A model generated the notes under the pieces. The model ran no database searches and had not been told where the DNA came from. It saw only the letters and a list, made by a program, of their open reading frames with translations. Made by a program: the position numbers and the translations under genes. Shown here one piece after another: positions 8,056 to 16,873 of a stretch of DNA of 64,000 nucleotides. This stretch comes from an uncultured Anaerovibrio sp. (GTDB lineage: Bacteria > Bacillota > Negativicutes > Selenomonadales > Selenomonadaceae), in the NCBI GenBank assembly GCA_902786545.1, contig CADACU010000002.1:1-64000 (forward strand). The letters run 5' to 3'. Positions within the stretch are counted from its first letter, which is position 1. Each line of letters starts with the position of its first letter.

Positions 8056-10005
8056 TTATAGTGAGTCCTGCGACTGACGGAAACGATATACTCCGATTCC
8101 CAGTTGGCGCGGACTGATTTCCTGCAGTTTGGTAAATGATGCCGCATCAAAATAAGGCTGTCCATTATCCAGTTTGTTTAAAGCGGTGTGGTACATCCGG
8201 GTCAGTTCGGCCACCAGTTCCGGGGTATAATCCTTGGCCTCAATCCGGAAGGAGCCGATACCGTTAAACTTTTCCAGATATGGATAGTAGCACAAATCCT
8301 TGGTAAAGAGGATGTGGTTCCGGCCAAACTGGTCCATTCTAAGAGAATGAACACCGCCAACCTTATCCTGCAGGGCGTAACGCCGGTTAACAAATTCCGG
8401 ATTATCCAAATGCTTATATGGTAAAATCATGGCCGCGAAATTATGATCACAAATCATTGACTCATAGGAACCATGGACAATCACCTCAATTGGCAGTGGA
8501 GATTTTTCTACCAGCTTCTTTAACTGACCGAAGGACAGTTCCAACGATGCTGTACCCATACAAATCCCGTTTTTTTTCATAAAGGTGGCGGCCATATGGT
8601 TGAACAGGTTAAAGGAAAAATCGGCCTGTACCGGCAAATTGGTCAGCTCCTGAGCCAGCTTCAGGGAGCCCAGATTACTTACCATAATCCCAGCCGGTTT
8701 TAACTCATTTATTGCAGTCAAATACTGTTCCAGCTCGCCACATTCCCGGCGCATGGTGGTGCGGGGGGTATTGACTACGATTTTTGTATCATATTTTTGG
8801 CCGATTTCGATGGCTTTTTTCACATCAGTCAAAGTAAATGGTTTGTTTGGCTTGAATACTTCCCCAGCCAGATATACCACATCTGCGCCATGCTTTGCAG
8901 CGGCTTCCACACTCTCGATGTCAGACACCTGGACTGACAAGCGGCGTGGGCCGTCAAAGGTCTTTTCTATTGGGGATTCACTCCGAAGAATATCGTCCTG
9001 GAACCCGGCTTCTTCCACGGCATCACTGAAAAACCGTGGCTCCCGGGAACCATCAAAGCCAATATCACTGGCATCGGGCTGGCCCAGAGCAAATGTAGTG
9101 GTAAAATCTCTGGCCCGGTTTTTGTACAAATCCTGCCAGCCATCCTCGTCCACCTGATAGCCAAACGGGTCGGCAATATAGGCATCAATGGCTTTCCGAT
9201 AGGTGGATACAATTCGGCGGATAAAGTCCGCTGGGCGCATCCGCCCCTCTATTTTAAAGGAAAATACCCCGGCCTGAATCAGCTCCGGAATATTACGATA
9301 CATACACATATCCTTCAAGGCCAGCTTGTAGTCATGCTTATCATCCGGATCAAGAATATCCCCGGTAGCTTCATCAATTAGTTTGTATGGCCAACGGCAT
9401 GGCTTCAGGCACCGGCCCCGGTTGCCACTCTGGCCAAATACTACACCGGAATGAATGCACTGGCCACTTTCGGCGATACACATATCTCCATGCATAAAAT
9501 ATTCGATTTCAAGACCGGTTCGCTCCTTGAATAAGGACATTTCGGACAGGGTCATTTCCCGGCCAACCACAATACGGGTAATGCCGTATTCTTTTAGCTT
9601 TTTGATAGCATGCTCGTTATGCGTGTTCATCATCACGGAAGTGTGGAGGGGAATATCAATACCCATTTCCTTCACCAGCTCCATCACAGCAAAATCCTGA
9701 ACCAGAATGGCATCAGGACGGATTTCATTCAGATAGGCCAGATACTTTTTCAACGGCTCCACCTCATCCACGCTGATAAGGTTGTTCAGGGTGATGTACA
9801 GGTGTACGCCGTGGGCGTGGGTGTATTCAACGGCTTTTTTCAACATCTCGTCGTCAAAGTTGGTGTCCTTGTTCCGATGCATTCTCATATTGAAATGCTT
9901 GCCACCAAGATAAACGGCATCAGCACCGGCTTCCACAGCCGCCTCCAGGGCTTCCCAGTTGCCGGCTGGGGCCAAAAGCTCAACAGATTTTCGGTTTAAA
10001 AGCAT
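8056..10005 (-). CDS. U32-family peptidase/hydroxylase-like protein
   Basis: At 649 residues this is a long U32-family protein. These proteins were first called collagenases; some members (RlhA, TrhP) instead work in rRNA or tRNA hydroxylation with iron-sulfur partners. The U32 signature region is at about residues 169-205, rich in cysteines (MCIAESGQC, then GNRGRCLKPC). The chain appears to be an internal duplication: the N-terminal motif around residues 9-37 (AGNWEALEAAVEAGADAVYLGG) resembles residues about 354-382 (DIESVEAAAKHGADVVYLAG). A GGAGTAATATACA ribosome-binding region precedes ATG 10005. Whether it acts as a protease or an RNA-modifying enzyme is open. Confidence 0.85.
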   Translation of the reverse strand: MLLNRKSVELLAPAGNWEALEAAVEAGADAVYLGGKHFNMRMHRNKDTNFDDEMLKKAVEYTHAHGVHLYITLNNLISVDEVEPLKKYLAYLNEIRPDAILVQDFAVMELVKEMGIDIPLHTSVMMNTHNEHAIKKLKEYGITRIVVGREMTLSEMSLFKERTGLEIEYFMHGDMCIAESGQCIHSGVVFGQSGNRGRCLKPCRWPYKLIDEATGDILDPDDKHDYKLALKDMCMYRNIPELIQAGVFSFKIEGRMRPADFIRRIVSTYRKAIDAYIADPFGYQVDEDGWQDLYKNRARDFTTTFALGQPDASDIGFDGSREPRFFSDAVEEAGFQDDILRSESPIEKTFDGPRRLSVQVSDIESVEAAAKHGADVVYLAGEVFKPNKPFTLTDVKKAIEIGQKYDTKIVVNTPRTTMRRECGELEQYLTAINELKPAGIMVSNLGSLKLAQELTNLPVQADFSFNLFNHMAATFMKKNGICMGTASLELSFGQLKKLVEKSPLPIEVIVHGSYESMICDHNFAAMILPYKHLDNPEFVNRRYALQDKVGGVHSLRMDQFGRNHILFTKDLCYYPYLEKFNGIGSFRIEAKDYTPELVAELTRMYHTALNKLDNGQPYFDAASFTKLQEISPRQLGIGVYRFRQSQDSL

Positions 10006-10230
10006 TGTATATTACTCCTTCTTTAGAAATTTCTATATTATTTAGTAAAATTTTGCACACTAACTCTTAATATATCATTATTTTGGTAAATAATAAAGTT
10101 TTTCCTTTATCAATAAATATTTTTGCAATGTTACACATCATGTCACCCGCCCAATTCCTCATTCCTAATTATAAAAAACTAGACACTTAGGGGGGCTTGT
10201 GTTTTAATTATTAAGAAGGAGTGTAAACAA

Positions 10231-10971
10231 ATGGAACGGATACAAAAGCTGATTAGTCGGGCTGGGGCTGCATCCCGCCGGGAGGCTGAGCGGATGATAC
10301 TGGCCGGCCGGGTGACCCTTAACGGTGTAGCAGTCACTGAGCTGGGAGTCCAGGCTGATGCAGCGGATGAAATAGCCATAGATGGTGTGGCCATAAATAT
10401 AAATCAGGCAAAAAGGTATTTTTTGCTGAACAAACCAAAGGGGTATCTTAGCACGGTAAAAGACGACCGGGGACGGAAAACGGTGGTGGATTTATTGCCG
10501 GAGGTGACTGAGTACATTTATCCGATTGGCCGGCTGGACTATGATACGGAAGGGCTTTTGCTGCTGACCAATGATGGGGACCTAATGAACGGCTTACTGC
10601 ATCCCCGTTATGAGATAAATAAAATTTATCTGGCCAAGGTTTACGGAAAAGTGCAGCCAGATCAGTTGAAGGTGCTAAGGAGTGGTGTTAATCTGGAGGA
10701 TGGACTGACGGCTCCGGCGGCGGTTCGGCTGATGGACTACAATGAGCAGGCTGATTGGTCCAAGGTGAAGATTACTATCCACGAAGGGCGCAACCGACAG
10801 GTGCGGCGGATGTTTGCGGCAGTGGGGCATGAGGTGATGGCCTTGAAACGGATTGGGTTTGCCGGTCTGACTCTGACGGGAGTTCCCCGGGGGAATTATC
10901 GTGAGCTGACTGTTGACGAGGTGGCCAAACTGAAGGAAATTGCCGGAAAGCCGGGGAAACAATATGAGTAA
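10231..10971 (+). CDS. rRNA pseudouridine synthase, RsuA/RluB family
   Basis: The 246-residue enzyme starts with an S4 RNA-binding domain (residues 3-50), then has the RsuA-type catalytic block GRLDYDTEGLLLLTNDGD, with catalytic Asp at D103. The later motif EGRNRQVRRM is also present. It converts a specific uridine in rRNA to pseudouridine; by similarity RluB-like (23S helix 89), but the site is not proven. The start has GAAGGAG at 10214-10220. The gene overlaps the next by 8 bases (ATGAGTAA), so the two are translationally coupled. It opens a long operon leading into aroA and cmk. Confidence 0.9.
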   Translation: MERIQKLISRAGAASRREAERMILAGRVTLNGVAVTELGVQADAADEIAIDGVAININQAKRYFLLNKPKGYLSTVKDDRGRKTVVDLLPEVTEYIYPIGRLDYDTEGLLLLTNDGDLMNGLLHPRYEINKIYLAKVYGKVQPDQLKVLRSGVNLEDGLTAPAAVRLMDYNEQADWSKVKITIHEGRNRQVRRMFAAVGHEVMALKRIGFAGLTLTGVPRGNYRELTVDEVAKLKEIAGKPGKQYE

Positions 10972-12214
10972 TGTAATTGTAATAGGAGCTGGTCCCGCTG
11001 GAATGATGGCGGCTATCAAAGCGGCGGAAAACGGGGCCAGTGTTCTTGTGCTGGAAAAAATGAAGCAGCCGGGGAAGAAAATGCTGATTACGGGGAAAGG
11101 ACGCTGCAATATAACCAATACAGCGGAAATCCCAGAACTAATCAAAAACATTCCCGGCAATGGCAAATTTTTGAACAGCTGTATTAGGGCCTTTGACAAC
11201 GAGGATGTGCAGTATTTCTTTAATGGTCTGGAGGTTCCCACCAAGGTAGAACGAGGTGGCCGGGTGTTCCCCGTCAGTGATCGGGCGGTCGATGTGGTAC
11301 AGGCCATGGTTCTGCGGCTGTATGAGCTGGGAGTAAAAGTCCGTACTGGTGAGCGGGTGGCAGAAATTTTAGTAGAGGATAGCAAAGCCATCGGTGTTAA
11401 GACCGAGGCGGGGGAAGTTTATTCAGGACAGGCTGTGATACTGGCCACTGGTGGTGCATCTTATCCGGGGACGGGTTCCACTGGGGATGGATTTGCCATG
11501 GCGGGGCAAATTGGCCACGAAATAAAGCTGCCGTTGCCATCGCTGGTACCTCTGGAAGTGGAGGAGGAATGGGTGCCGGAGTTGCAGGGCCTTTCCCTGC
11601 GGAATGTACGGGTGTATTTGATGGCCGAGGAAAACAAGGTGGCGGATATGTTTGGGGAAATGCTCTTTACCCATTTTGGGGTGAGCGGTCCGGTTATATT
11701 GTCACTGAGCCGTCAGGCCGCTCAGTTGCTGGCTGCTGGTAATTTTGTTGAGCTGCTGATAGATTTAAAACCGGCTTTGTCCTTTGAACAGTTGGATGCC
11801 CGGATAGTCCGTGATTTTGAAAAATATCAGCGGAAGGAAATGAAAAATGCCCTAAAGGATTTGTTGCCGGGACGGTTGATAGCTCCCGTATTGGATGGTG
11901 CCTATATCGAGCCGGACCGAATGGTGAATTCCATTACCAAGGAGGAACGGCATCGGTTGGCCAATACCTTGAAGGGGCTGATTGTGACGGTTACCCGGAC
12001 CAGACCAATAGCGGAGGCGATTGTTACCGCTGGCGGGATATCGGTGAAGGAAATAAATCCCAAAACCATGGAATCAAAAATAGTAAAAAATCTGTATCTG
12101 GCTGGTGAAGTCGTGGATGTGGACGGCTTTACAGGCGGATATAACCTGCAGGCGGCCTTTTCAATGGGGGCAGCCGCTGGTAATTGGTGTGTTTGGAATG
12201 AACAGGAGGATTGA
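10964..12214 (+). CDS. HI0933/BaiN-like NAD(P)/FAD-dependent oxidoreductase
   Basis: The 416-residue flavoprotein has an N-terminal Rossmann motif GAGPAGMMAA (residues 7-16), the KMLITGKGRCNITN block typical of the HI0933 family, and a C-terminal AGEVVDVDGFTGGYNLQAA FAD-binding stretch. The family is named after Haemophilus HI0933; one clostridial relative (BaiN) reduces bile-acid intermediates, but most members have no known substrate. I chose ATG 10964 rather than the longer frame at 10940, because it overlaps the preceding stop in the usual coupled way. It is cotranscribed with aroA, 3 bases downstream. Confidence 0.85.
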   Translation: MSNVIVIGAGPAGMMAAIKAAENGASVLVLEKMKQPGKKMLITGKGRCNITNTAEIPELIKNIPGNGKFLNSCIRAFDNEDVQYFFNGLEVPTKVERGGRVFPVSDRAVDVVQAMVLRLYELGVKVRTGERVAEILVEDSKAIGVKTEAGEVYSGQAVILATGGASYPGTGSTGDGFAMAGQIGHEIKLPLPSLVPLEVEEEWVPELQGLSLRNVRVYLMAEENKVADMFGEMLFTHFGVSGPVILSLSRQAAQLLAAGNFVELLIDLKPALSFEQLDARIVRDFEKYQRKEMKNALKDLLPGRLIAPVLDGAYIEPDRMVNSITKEERHRLANTLKGLIVTVTRTRPIAEAIVTAGGISVKEINPKTMESKIVKNLYLAGEVVDVDGFTGGYNLQAAFSMGAAAGNWCVWNEQED

Positions 12215-12217
12215 CAG

Positions 12218-13516
12218 GTGGGAAATCGAATTATACAGGGGGCTAAACAGCCGTTAAAGGGTGAACTTACTATTCCGGGAGATAAATCAGTTTCCCATCG
12301 TTCAGTGATGTTGGCTGCCTTGGGGGATACCCCGGTGCATATTACCAATTTTCTGCCGTCGGCCGACTGCTTGTCCACGGTGGGAGTAATGCGGGCCTTG
12401 GGTGCCAAGGTGGATATTATAAATGATACGGAGCTTATGGTGCAGGGGAATGGTCTGCATGGCTTGAAGGAGCCGGAAACTATCCTAAATGCAGGGAATT
12501 CCGGAACCACTTTGCGGTTGATGATGGGAATGCTGGCGCCTCAGAGCTTTGTGTCAGTCTTTACGGGGGATGCTTCCCTGCATAAGAGACCTATGGGCCG
12601 GGTGATAAAGCCTTTAGGGGAAATGGGGGCCAATATAGTAGGCCGGGCCGAAAATACCAAATTGCCGATTACTATTGTGCCGACGGAGGAGCCCCTAAAG
12701 GGTATTACTTATGTTATGCCGGTGGCCAGTGCCCAGGTGAAATCAGCGATTTTGCTGGCGGGGCTGTTTGCCGAGGGAGTAACAACGGTGATTGAGCCCT
12801 ACCCATCCCGCAATCACACTGAATTGATGCTGGAGGGGTTTGGTGTACAAGTGAACCGGGATGAAAACCGGATAAGCCTCACGGCTCCGGAGAAGCTAAT
12901 CGCTCCGGCGGAGCTGATAGTGCCGGGAGATATAAGCTCAGCGGCCTTCTGGCTGGTGGCGGCATCCATTATTCCAGACAGTGAGCTGTTGCTGAAAAAT
13001 GTGGGGATAAATGAGACCCGTACCGGTGTTATAGATGTGCTGAGGGCTATGGGGGCCGATCTGTCCATAATAAATGAACGAAAGAGCGGCGGAGAACCAG
13101 TGGCGGATATTCTGGTGAAGGCCAGCCAGCTCCATGGGACTTTCTTTGGGGCTGATATAATCCCAAGGCTGGTGGATGAGATACCTGCTATTGCCGTGGC
13201 TGCCATGTTTGCTGACGGTGATACGGTTATCACCGGGGCTGGTGAGCTGCGGGTGAAGGAAACTGATCGGATAGATGCTATATACGCCCAGTTCAGTCAG
13301 TTGGGCGGCAGTATCGAGGCCAAAGAGGACGGCCTGATTATCCATGGTGGCAGCGGTTTGAATATGGCGAAGTGCTTTAGCTATGATGACCACCGTATGG
13401 CCATGAGTCTGGCTATAGCCGGATTGGCGGGAAAAGGCGTGGAGATAGAGCAGGCAGATTGCGTTGATATTTCTTATCCGACCTTCTATGCAGAATTGGA
13501 TAGATTGACCAAATAA
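12218..13516 (+). CDS. aroA: 3-phosphoshikimate 1-carboxyvinyltransferase (EPSP synthase)
   Basis: AroA transfers the enolpyruvyl group of PEP to shikimate-3-phosphate, the sixth step of the shikimate pathway. The 432-residue protein shows PGDKSVSHR near the N-terminus (PEP/S3P lysine), LNAGNSGTTLRLMMG, LHKRPMGR, a SAAFWLVAA block and RVKETDRI near the C-terminus. Translation starts at GTG 12218 with AGGAGG 9 bases upstream. A glycine or alanine at the glyphosate-sensitivity position cannot be judged safely here, although NAGNSGTT follows the class I pattern. aroE lies far away, at 40.9 kb. Confidence 0.95.
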   Translation: MGNRIIQGAKQPLKGELTIPGDKSVSHRSVMLAALGDTPVHITNFLPSADCLSTVGVMRALGAKVDIINDTELMVQGNGLHGLKEPETILNAGNSGTTLRLMMGMLAPQSFVSVFTGDASLHKRPMGRVIKPLGEMGANIVGRAENTKLPITIVPTEEPLKGITYVMPVASAQVKSAILLAGLFAEGVTTVIEPYPSRNHTELMLEGFGVQVNRDENRISLTAPEKLIAPAELIVPGDISSAAFWLVAASIIPDSELLLKNVGINETRTGVIDVLRAMGADLSIINERKSGGEPVADILVKASQLHGTFFGADIIPRLVDEIPAIAVAAMFADGDTVITGAGELRVKETDRIDAIYAQFSQLGGSIEAKEDGLIIHGGSGLNMAKCFSYDDHRMAMSLAIAGLAGKGVEIEQADCVDISYPTFYAELDRLTK

Positions 13517-13541
13517 TATCATTATAAAGAGGTATGTTTTT

Positions 13542-14198
13542 ATGAAAAAATTAGTAGTTGCTATTGATGGGCCAGCCGGGGCCGGGAAGAGTACCGTGGC
13601 CCAGTTGGCCGCCAAGGAGTTGGGCTTTACTTATATTGATACCGGGGCGATGTACAGAGCTGTGGCATGGAAAAGTCTGCAGCAGAATCAGCCGGTCACG
13701 GATGAGCTTATCAATGAAGTGGTGAAGGATATAGATATTGTTCTTGACTACAAAGATGGGAAAACCAGAGTGTTCGTTGATGGTACAGAGGTTACTTCAG
13801 CAATCCGTACCCCGGAGGTTACGGGAATTGTTTCCCAGGTGGCGGCTTTGGGGCCGGTACGCGAACGGTTAACGGATTTACAGCGAAAAATGGCCACTGA
13901 GGGCTCTGTAATCATGGATGGCCGGGATATTGCCACCAATGTGTTGCCTAATGCCGATATTAAAATTTTCCTCACTGCTTCCATAGAGGAACGGGCAGAC
14001 CGCCGCTACAGGGAAATGAAGGCCAAGGGCTATGATGTGGATTTGAAGAAGTTGCAGGAAGAAATCGCGGCCAGGGATAAGGCAGACAGCGAGCGGGAGA
14101 TCTCCCCGTTGGTTCAGGCCGAGGATGCTGAACTGCTGGATACCAGTGATATGAGTATCGAGGAAGTAGTAAAGGCTATTCTTCAAAGATGCAGGTGA
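13542..14198 (+). CDS. cmk: Cytidylate kinase
   Basis: Cmk phosphorylates CMP and dCMP. The 218-residue chain has the P-loop DGPAGAGKST (residues 8-17), the CMP-binding segment YIDTGAMYRAVAW, and the DGRDIATNVLPNA block, all diagnostic of bacterial CMP kinases. Length is normal. The ribosome-binding site is AAAGAGGT at 13527-13534. The neighbours aroA, plsC, ispH and S1 are the conserved Firmicutes order. Confidence 0.95.
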   Translation: MKKLVVAIDGPAGAGKSTVAQLAAKELGFTYIDTGAMYRAVAWKSLQQNQPVTDELINEVVKDIDIVLDYKDGKTRVFVDGTEVTSAIRTPEVTGIVSQVAALGPVRERLTDLQRKMATEGSVIMDGRDIATNVLPNADIKIFLTASIEERADRRYREMKAKGYDVDLKKLQEEIAARDKADSEREISPLVQAEDAELLDTSDMSIEEVVKAILQRCR

Positions 14199-14204
14199 TG
14201 AAAT

Positions 14205-14807
14205 ATGTTTTATAAAATTTTGAAGGTTATTTTAACTGTATTATTCAATATCCTGTTTCGCACAAAGGTGATTGGGGTGGAGAATGTTCCCAAAGAGGGG
14301 GGCATGATAATGGCAGCCAATCATTTGAGTAACTGGGATCCACCGGTGGCGGGAACCTATATGCCACGGCCGGTAGCCTATATGGCCAAGGAGGAGCTCT
14401 TTAAACCGGCGATTGCCGGAGCGGTTATCCGGAGTTTGTATGCTTTTCCCGTAAAACGGGGCGCCGCTGACCGGGGAGCCATCAAAACTGCTCTGGGGAT
14501 TTTAAAGCAGGGGTTGTGTCTGGGGGTATTTCCGGAAGGAACCCGCAGCAAGGATGGCAAAACCCACAAAGCAGAGGCGGGAGTGTCACTGTTGGCTGCC
14601 ATGAGTAAGGCCCCGGTGGTGCCTACAGCCATTATCGGTACCAATAAGATTTTTCAAAACGGCGGGCTGTTGCCTCAGCTGAAAATCATATTTGGCGAGC
14701 CGATGTATTTTGAGGGCAAGCACAATGACAAAGAGGCTTTAAATGAATTTTCGCAAAAAATTATGGAGAAAATTGATAATTTAATAAAAATAAATAGCCA
14801 AGTTTGA
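14205..14807 (+). CDS. plsC: 1-acyl-sn-glycerol-3-phosphate acyltransferase
   Basis: PlsC makes phosphatidic acid by acylating lysophosphatidic acid at the membrane. The 200-residue protein shows the NHLSNWD catalytic box (NHx4D; H39 by count, D44), FPEGTRSKDGK as the phosphate-binding block, and a hydrophobic N-terminus. It starts 6 bases after cmk. Downstream, plsY at 19.6 kb supplies the first acylation, so both membrane-phospholipid steps are encoded in this region. Confidence 0.92.
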   Translation: MFYKILKVILTVLFNILFRTKVIGVENVPKEGGMIMAANHLSNWDPPVAGTYMPRPVAYMAKEELFKPAIAGAVIRSLYAFPVKRGAADRGAIKTALGILKQGLCLGVFPEGTRSKDGKTHKAEAGVSLLAAMSKAPVVPTAIIGTNKIFQNGGLLPQLKIIFGEPMYFEGKHNDKEALNEFSQKIMEKIDNLIKINSQV

Positions 14808-14874
14808 AATTTAATGATATACTGTATGGGTATGTTGAAGATTTTTTATAATTGGCGTACTAGGTGATAATATT

Positions 14875-15702
14875 ATGGATGTAATCCTTGCCGAAAATCT
14901 GGGATTTTGTTATGGTGTGAAGCGGGCTATTCAGCTGGCGGAAGACGCAGCGGCACCCAATCAGGTAACCAATACCTTGGGGCCGATTATTCACAATCCC
15001 CAGATGGTTGCCAAGCTGGCAGAAAATGGCGTTGGAACAGTGGATTCGCTGGATGAGGTCAGTGAAGGAAACATCATCATCCGGTCTCATGGGGTTGGGC
15101 CCCAGGTTTATGACCGGGTAGAAAAAATGGGCCTGACAATGGTTGATGCCACCTGTCCCCATGTCCGCAAGGCTCAAACATCGGCCAAAATGTTGGCGGA
15201 TGAAGGCTATCAGGTAGTTATTATCGGTGAAAAATACCATCCGGAGGTCAAGAGTATTCTGGAGTGGGCCGGTGATAAGGCGATAGCTATTGAGACGGAA
15301 GAGGAGGCGGACAGTCTGCCGAGGTTTGGCAAGTTGGGCGTAGTGGCCCAGACTACTTTTTCCGGGACGAAGTTTCGGGATGTTGTGGGCAGACTGCTGG
15401 ATAAATCCACTGATTTAAAGATATTAAGAACAATTTGCACAGCCACAGACCAGCGTCAGTCAGCCGCAGTTGAGCTGGCGGCCCAGGTGGATATGATGAT
15501 TGTGGTGGGGGGCAAGAACAGTGCAAATACCACCAGGCTGGCCCAGCTTTGTGGAGAAAAATGCAAAACTTACCATGTCGAAACAGCAGATGAGCTTCGT
15601 GACGATTGGTTTGAAAATATTAAAAAAATTGGTATCACAGCCGGAGCTTCTACTCCGGACTGGATTATCAAGGAGGTTTATAAGAAGTGTCAGAAGAAAT
15701 GA
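14875..15702 (+). CDS. ispH: 4-hydroxy-3-methylbut-2-enyl diphosphate reductase
   Basis: IspH is the last enzyme of the MEP isoprenoid pathway and uses a [4Fe-4S] cluster to reduce HMBPP to IPP and DMAPP. The three cluster cysteines are visible at C12 (LGFCYGVKRA), C94 (DATCPHVRK) and C188 (TICTATDQRQ). The 275-residue length is normal for a stand-alone IspH. The gene overlaps the S1 gene by 16 bases. In several clostridia IspH and S1 are one fused polypeptide; here they are separate but coupled. Confidence 0.95.
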   Translation: MDVILAENLGFCYGVKRAIQLAEDAAAPNQVTNTLGPIIHNPQMVAKLAENGVGTVDSLDEVSEGNIIIRSHGVGPQVYDRVEKMGLTMVDATCPHVRKAQTSAKMLADEGYQVVIIGEKYHPEVKSILEWAGDKAIAIETEEEADSLPRFGKLGVVAQTTFSGTKFRDVVGRLLDKSTDLKILRTICTATDQRQSAAVELAAQVDMMIVVGGKNSANTTRLAQLCGEKCKTYHVETADELRDDWFENIKKIGITAGASTPDWIIKEVYKKCQKK

Positions 15703-16787
15703 ATTCAATGGAAGCTTGGTTAGCAGCAGAAGATTCTATGAAGGAGATACATGAGCGCGATTTGGTTAAGGCTACTGTTGTTGCCGTAAATGATAACGAA
15801 GCAATCGTTAACATTCAGGGCAACAAGAACGATGTGCCTATTGCCAAGAGTGAGCTGGCTGAACCTGCTCCAGAGTCTGCTAAGGACATTGTTAAGGTTG
15901 ATGATGTTATTGAGGTTCTGGTTGTAGCCAAGGGTGGCGAGAATGGCCTGACTGTTTCCAAGGTAAAGGCTGACCGTCTGGCTTCCTGGAAGGAACTGGA
16001 TGGTATCGTAGAGAAGGCTGAGCCTATTGAGGCTGAGATTACTCAGGTTGTTAAGGGCGGTCTGGTAGCTCGTGCTTTGGGCGTTCGTGCTTTCATTCCT
16101 GCATCTCAGATTGAGTTGAATTTTGTCAAGGATTTGTCCAAGTATGTGGGTCAGACTGTAAAGGTTTTGCCTATCGAGCTGGATCCATCCAAGCAGCGTC
16201 TCGTTTTGTCCCGTCGTCAGCTTTTGGAAACTGAGCTGAAGTCCTGGCTGGAAAATGTTCAGGAGGGGGATATTGTAAAGGGTACTGTTAAGCGTCTGGT
16301 TAGCTACGGTGCATTCATCGATATCGGTGGCATCGATGGTCTTGTTCATATTTCTGATTTCTCCTGGAATCGGGTTAAGGACCCTACTGATGTTCTTCAG
16401 GAAGGTCAGGAGGTTGATGTTAAGATTAAGAGCATTGCTACCAGTGAGGATGGCAAGCTCCGCATTTCCCTGAGTGTTAAGGATACCATGCCTGACCCAT
16501 GGGTACAGAAGGCCGAGAAGTATCATGCTGGTGATGTTATCTCCGGTGAAATTGTTGGCCTGAAGGCATTTGGTGCTTTCATGCGCATTGAGCAGGGGCT
16601 TGATGGACTTATTCCAATGGGCGAGTTGGCTGAGCGCCGCATTAAGACTGCGGATGAGGTTGTTGCTATTGGCGATAAGGTAACTGTTAAGGTTCTGAAT
16701 GTTGATATCGAGAGAAAGAGAATTTCTCTCAGCATCAAGCAGCTCAATGAAGCAAATGAGGGCGCTGACGCAGAAGAGGCTGAGTAA
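15687..16787 (+). CDS. Ribosomal protein S1-like protein with four S1 domains
   Basis: The 366-residue protein carries four S1 RNA-binding domains (about residues 23-90, 105-172, 190-260 and 277-347), ending in an acidic tail. This is the short Firmicutes-type S1, lacking two of the six repeats of E. coli RpsA. It is expected to bind mRNA and help initiation or other RNA processes. Translation starts at GTG 15687 with AGGAGG at 15671-15676, inside the end of ispH. Codon use differs sharply from the neighbours (abundant GTT, GCT, CGT and AAG), as expected of a very highly expressed gene. Confidence 0.9.
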   Translation: MSEEMNSMEAWLAAEDSMKEIHERDLVKATVVAVNDNEAIVNIQGNKNDVPIAKSELAEPAPESAKDIVKVDDVIEVLVVAKGGENGLTVSKVKADRLASWKELDGIVEKAEPIEAEITQVVKGGLVARALGVRAFIPASQIELNFVKDLSKYVGQTVKVLPIELDPSKQRLVLSRRQLLETELKSWLENVQEGDIVKGTVKRLVSYGAFIDIGGIDGLVHISDFSWNRVKDPTDVLQEGQEVDVKIKSIATSEDGKLRISLSVKDTMPDPWVQKAEKYHAGDVISGEIVGLKAFGAFMRIEQGLDGLIPMGELAERRIKTADEVVAIGDKVTVKVLNVDIERKRISLSIKQLNEANEGADAEEAE

Positions 16788-16824
16788 TAGTTTCTTTTGT
16801 GTAAACTGCATATGTGATTATCAG

Positions 16825-16860
16825 GGGAGTGATGTTTTCATCACTCCCTATTTACACTTT
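16825..16860 (+). terminator. Hairpin after the S1 gene, weak terminator
   Basis: GGGAGTGATG (16825-16834) pairs perfectly with CATCACTCCC (16839-16848) around a TTTT loop. The 3' tail TATTTACACTTT is T-rich but interrupted, so termination may be partial, allowing read-through into the DUF512 gene that starts at 16874. Confidence 0.6.
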
Positions 16861-16873
16861 AACAGGAGGTAAT

